Positions 4,940 through 6,870 of a stretch of DNA of 6,870 nt are shown in pieces. The first letter of the stretch is position 1; each line of letters begins with the position of its first letter. A program made the translations under genes and the position numbers. The notes under the pieces are model-generated. The model worked only from the letters and a program-made list of their open reading frames with translations, was not told where the DNA came from and ran no database searches. This DNA is from Deltaproteobacteria bacterium (GTDB taxonomy: Bacteria > Desulfobacterota > Binatia > Bin18), in NCBI GenBank assembly GCA_016200595.1, contig JACQEL010001017.1:1-6870 (forward strand), given 5' to 3'.

Positions 4940-5809
4940 ATGATGACACGTCCTCTGACCGTCGCCGCCGCTCAGTTAGGACCAAGTTCGCCGAGCAAAG
5001 CGCAAGCCGTCGAGCGCATGGTGGCACTCATGGAGGAAGCCGGTGAGCGCGGAGTCGAGTTCCTGTCTTTTCCTGAACTATCTCTCACTCCTTACTTTGC
5101 CACGAAAGTGCACGAGTCCTGGGATGAGTTTTTTGAAGAGACGTTGCCCTCCCCAGTGACCCTTCCCCTTTTTCAAGCTGCCCGCCGTACACGCATACAC
5201 TTTGTGCTGCCCTACGCTGAGCGTGAAAATGGCGGCTACTACAACAGTGCCGCGTCCATCGCTCCAGATGGAACGCTCCTAGGCAAATACCGTAAGACCC
5301 ATATCCCGGGTTGGGTCGAGCCACGCTGGGAAGGCTTAAACATTCTCGAGAAGCGCTATTTCTCGGGTGGTAACTTAGGCTTTCCAGTCGCTGCTCTCCC
5401 TAAGGTGCAAATGGGAACCCTGATCTGTTACGACCGCCGCTTCTCCGAGGGTTATCGTGCGCTCGCCTTGGGCGGAGCAGAATTGATCTGCGTACCCTAC
5501 AATACCCCGAGTTTTGGCCAGCCCCGCGAAACTGGCCAAGAAACCTCGGAAGTTCTCTTGCGCGCTGCGGCGATCGAAAACCAGCTCTTTATTATTGCAG
5601 TAGGCAAAGCTGGAGTAGAGGATGGAGCTGAGTATATCGGCGGCAGCGAAATCATCTCCCCGACCGGCAAGGTACTCGCAAAGGCCCAGACTGAAGGGGA
5701 TGAGTTGGTCACTGCCACTATCGATTTGGCTGAAATCACCGCGCTCAAAAACAAATGGGACCTGCTGGCTGACCGTCGACCGGAGATATATCATCAGCTC
5801 ATACAGTAA
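4940..5809 (+). CDS. Carbon-nitrogen hydrolase, N-carbamoyl-D-amino-acid hydrolase-like
   Basis: This is a 289-aa cytoplasmic enzyme of the nitrilase superfamily with an intact Glu-Lys-Cys triad. Glu46 lies in FLSFPELSLTPYF, Lys119 in GKYRKTHIPG and Cys163 in MGTLICYDRRF; a further conserved Glu137 is in ILEKRYF. The flanking text (GKYRKTHIPG, LEKRYF, GNLGFPV, ICYDRR, YNTP) follows N-carbamoyl-D-amino-acid amidohydrolase closely. That enzyme releases CO2 and ammonia from carbamoylated amino acids. The arginine pair 166-167 after the nucleophile, which holds the substrate carboxylate there, is kept. The protein is about 15 residues shorter than the roughly 304-residue Agrobacterium enzyme. The loop after YNTP is different, and Ile135 replaces the His before LEKRYF, so the true substrate may be another carbamoyl or amide compound, such as beta-ureidopropionate. 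It is the first gene of an operon with the next gene, 29 bp apart. ATG 4943 is an equally good start. Confidence 0.9.
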   Translation: MMTRPLTVAAAQLGPSSPSKAQAVERMVALMEEAGERGVEFLSFPELSLTPYFATKVHESWDEFFEETLPSPVTLPLFQAARRTRIHFVLPYAERENGGYYNSAASIAPDGTLLGKYRKTHIPGWVEPRWEGLNILEKRYFSGGNLGFPVAALPKVQMGTLICYDRRFSEGYRALALGGAELICVPYNTPSFGQPRETGQETSEVLLRAAAIENQLFIIAVGKAGVEDGAEYIGGSEIISPTGKVLAKAQTEGDELVTATIDLAEITALKNKWDLLADRRPEIYHQLIQ

Positions 5810-5838
5810 AGCCAAGAGAAAGACCAAAGGAGGGTCCT

Positions 5839-6237
5839 ATGAGTGCCGCTGACAATAAAAAACTGATTCAAGACGTCTTCGCCGCCTGGGCTGGGGGAGA
5901 CGGCGCCGCGTTCTTTAACATTCTGGCCGACGACGTGCGCTGGACGGTGATCGGTTCGTGCCCGGTCTCGCGCACGTATATGAGCAAACAGCAATTCTTC
6001 GAGGGAGCGACCAAGCCGCTGAGTGCCAAGCTCGCCGGCCCCATTAAACCGACGGTCCGCAACGTGCTCGCCGAAGGCGATCAGGTTGTACTGCAGTGGG
6101 AAGGTCGCGCCACCACGAAAGCCGGCAAGCCGTACAATAACAGCTATTGCTGGGTGATGCGCGTAGACAACGGCAAAGTCAAAGAAGGCACGGCCTATAT
6201 CGATACCGAGCTCGTTTCTGAGTTGTGGAAGTCGTAA
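5839..6237 (+). CDS. SnoaL-like / NTF2-fold (ketosteroid isomerase-type) protein
   Basis: This 132-aa protein has the layout of the SnoaL/NTF2 cone fold. A helical start (NKKLIQDVFAAWAGGDGAAFFNILADDVRWTVIG, residues 6-39) holds the usual W-x4-D and DDV-W-T pattern. A middle segment follows in which YMSKQQFFEG stands for the common G-K-E-F motif. Strands DQVVLQWEGRATTKAGKPYNNSYCWVMRV (81-109) and a closing VKEGTAYIDTELVSELW (114-130) complete it. Members are small isomerases, cyclases, hydrolases or binding proteins. The pocket chemistry cannot be read from the sequence. AGGAGGG lies four bases before the ATG. The 29-bp gap from the hydrolase gene shows co-transcription, so it may act on the hydrolase's substrate or product; this is inference. 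Confidence 0.85.
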   Translation: MSAADNKKLIQDVFAAWAGGDGAAFFNILADDVRWTVIGSCPVSRTYMSKQQFFEGATKPLSAKLAGPIKPTVRNVLAEGDQVVLQWEGRATTKAGKPYNNSYCWVMRVDNGKVKEGTAYIDTELVSELWKS

Positions 6238-6242
6238 TCCTT

Positions 6243-6290
6243 ACCCAGTTTTTGTAGAGACGCCCCGGCGGGGTGTCTCTACAGTTGGGT
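6243..6290. repeat. Strong hairpin, GTAGAGACGCCCC palindrome
   Basis: GTAGAGACGCCCC (6254-6266) pairs with 6270-6282 over 13 bp with one G-T pair, around a GGC loop. ACCCA (6243-6247) and TGGGT (6286-6290) extend the symmetry outward. It begins five bases after the SnoaL-like stop codon. The T-run TTTTT (6249-6253) lies before the stem on the plus strand and none follows it, so this is not a standard intrinsic terminator for the operon. The GTAGAGACG-type palindrome resembles dispersed repeats of other bacteria. It may still protect the mRNA 3' end or weakly terminate transcription. Confidence 0.6.
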
Positions 6291-6653
6291 GAAACCGGGA
6301 CTTGGCCCTCTCGCTGTACTATACGCAAACAAAAAGCACTACAAAGACTGAGCTACAGCCACTCACTCTTTTTGTTCTGCTTTTCTCATCGTCTCCTTTC
6401 CGCTCACCAGGACGTGCGTCACAATTGCCACAGCATGTCGGGCTCTCGTCTACATTTTTAATGACCGCCTGTACCAGCTCTCCTTCGTAAAGCGAGCAGG
6501 AAACACTCAAATCTTCAGAGAATAGCGCAGTGTTGCCGGGTTTTTCTCCCACTGTGAAGTGAGCGTGGATCTGGCACGTATATTGCCCAGGTATCTCTAC
6601 AGTTTGTGTGGCGGAAGTGAAAAAGCAAAATTAAGCAGCAGGAGGGAGCAACC
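6291..6653. other. Intergenic region with no confident gene
   Basis: The plus strand has only short frames without ribosome sites. The minus strand is open from 6630 to about 6319 and reads protein-like in its first two thirds (for example TVEIPGQYTCQIHAHFTVG, then CCGNC), but has no ATG and no ribosome site, so it is not called as a gene; see findings. The promoter of the zinc-ribbon gene should lie in the last 100 bases. I could not identify convincing -35/-10 boxes. Confidence 0.5.
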
Positions 6654-6870
6654 ATGGAAACACTCGGCGTACAAAAGCAGGACAGTAAGCAGCATGAGAG
6701 GGTTCCTGTTATTGGAGAATGGCGCATTTCTACCTCCGACCAATGCCCTCACTGCGGATCACGACGCAAAACCCTGGTGGTCGGTCTCGGATGGATCTGT
6801 ACGACCTGCTTTGATCACTGCAAAGAAGAGGCGGAGAAACTCATTGAAGTGGGCAGTGGCGTCTCTCATA
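6654..6870 (+). CDS. Small zinc-ribbon protein, partial (3' end beyond window)
   Basis: An open frame begins at ATG 6654 behind a strong AGGAGGG (6640-6646, seven bases away) and stays open for 72 codons to the window end. After a polar start (METLGVQKQDSKQHE), residues 31-34 are CPHC and 49-52 are CTTC, separated by 14 residues containing GLGWI. This is a C-x2-C / C-x2-C zinc-ribbon or rubredoxin-like knuckle. His55 and Cys56 follow at once (CTTCFDHC) and could add ligands. The next part (KEEAEKLIEVG) is a charged helix. Such ribbons bind nucleic acid or protein, or stabilise small regulators; no specific family is recognised. It is missing its end, so total length and any second domain are unknown. 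Confidence 0.72.
   Translation, partial: METLGVQKQDSKQHERVPVIGEWRISTSDQCPHCGSRRKTLVVGLGWICTTCFDHCKEEAEKLIEVGSGVSH

Noticed and set aside
5375..5827. Minus-strand open frame of 150 codons
   Set aside because: It is fully antisense to the hydrolase gene, whose triad and family motifs are intact in the plus frame. No recognisable motif or ribosome site.
6254..6282. Intrinsic terminator for the hydrolase operon
   Set aside because: The stem is strong, but no T-run follows on the plus strand; the Ts come before it.

Overview
The window looks like accessory chromosomal DNA from an uncultured, moderately GC-rich Gram-negative-type bacterium. The evidence is a Sec-secreted periplasmic multihaem cytochrome c, strong AGGAGG ribosome sites, and intergenic spaces full of small palindromic repeats. 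No rRNA, tRNA or phylogenetic marker is present. The mix of an F420-type luciferase-like oxidoreductase, a carbamoylase-like hydrolase and many REP/MITE-like elements would fit groups such as Tectomicrobia or Binatota, but that is only a guess.

Layout. Positions 1-360 hold no gene, only dispersed-repeat material: one copy of a 31-bp repeat, a GGC-TCT-GCC hairpin cluster, and a 53-bp element with 15-bp inverted ends. Positions 361-3471 (minus) encode a 1036-aa exported protein with six CxxCH haem sites. Its first third resembles cytochrome P460, including the lysine that is cross-linked to haem in that family. Positions 3472-3668 carry a nested palindrome and the second copy of the 31-bp repeat, so the cytochrome gene lies between two direct repeats. 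Positions 3669-4568 (minus) encode a luciferase-like, probably F420-dependent oxidoreductase. Positions 4569-4939 are gene-free and hold a 193-bp MITE-like element flanked by 12-bp direct repeats, with a REP-like palindrome inside it and 7-bp-period AGCNNTC arrays around it. Positions 4940-5809 and 5839-6237 (plus) form a two-gene operon: a carbon-nitrogen hydrolase close to N-carbamoyl-D-amino-acid hydrolases, then a SnoaL/NTF2-fold protein. Positions 6238-6653 hold a strong hairpin and a possible gene remnant. From 6654 a small zinc-ribbon protein begins and runs off the window end.

How the genes fit together. The cytochrome should act in the periplasm in electron transfer or in oxidation or reduction of a small nitrogen species. 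The other genes encode cytoplasmic proteins of small-molecule metabolism. Only the hydrolase and SnoaL-like genes are clearly co-transcribed. Repeat-rich spacers separate the other units, and nothing in the sequence ties the cytochrome to the oxidoreductase beyond shared strand. The most unusual item is the apparent fusion of a P460-type domain to a five-haem cytochrome c module.
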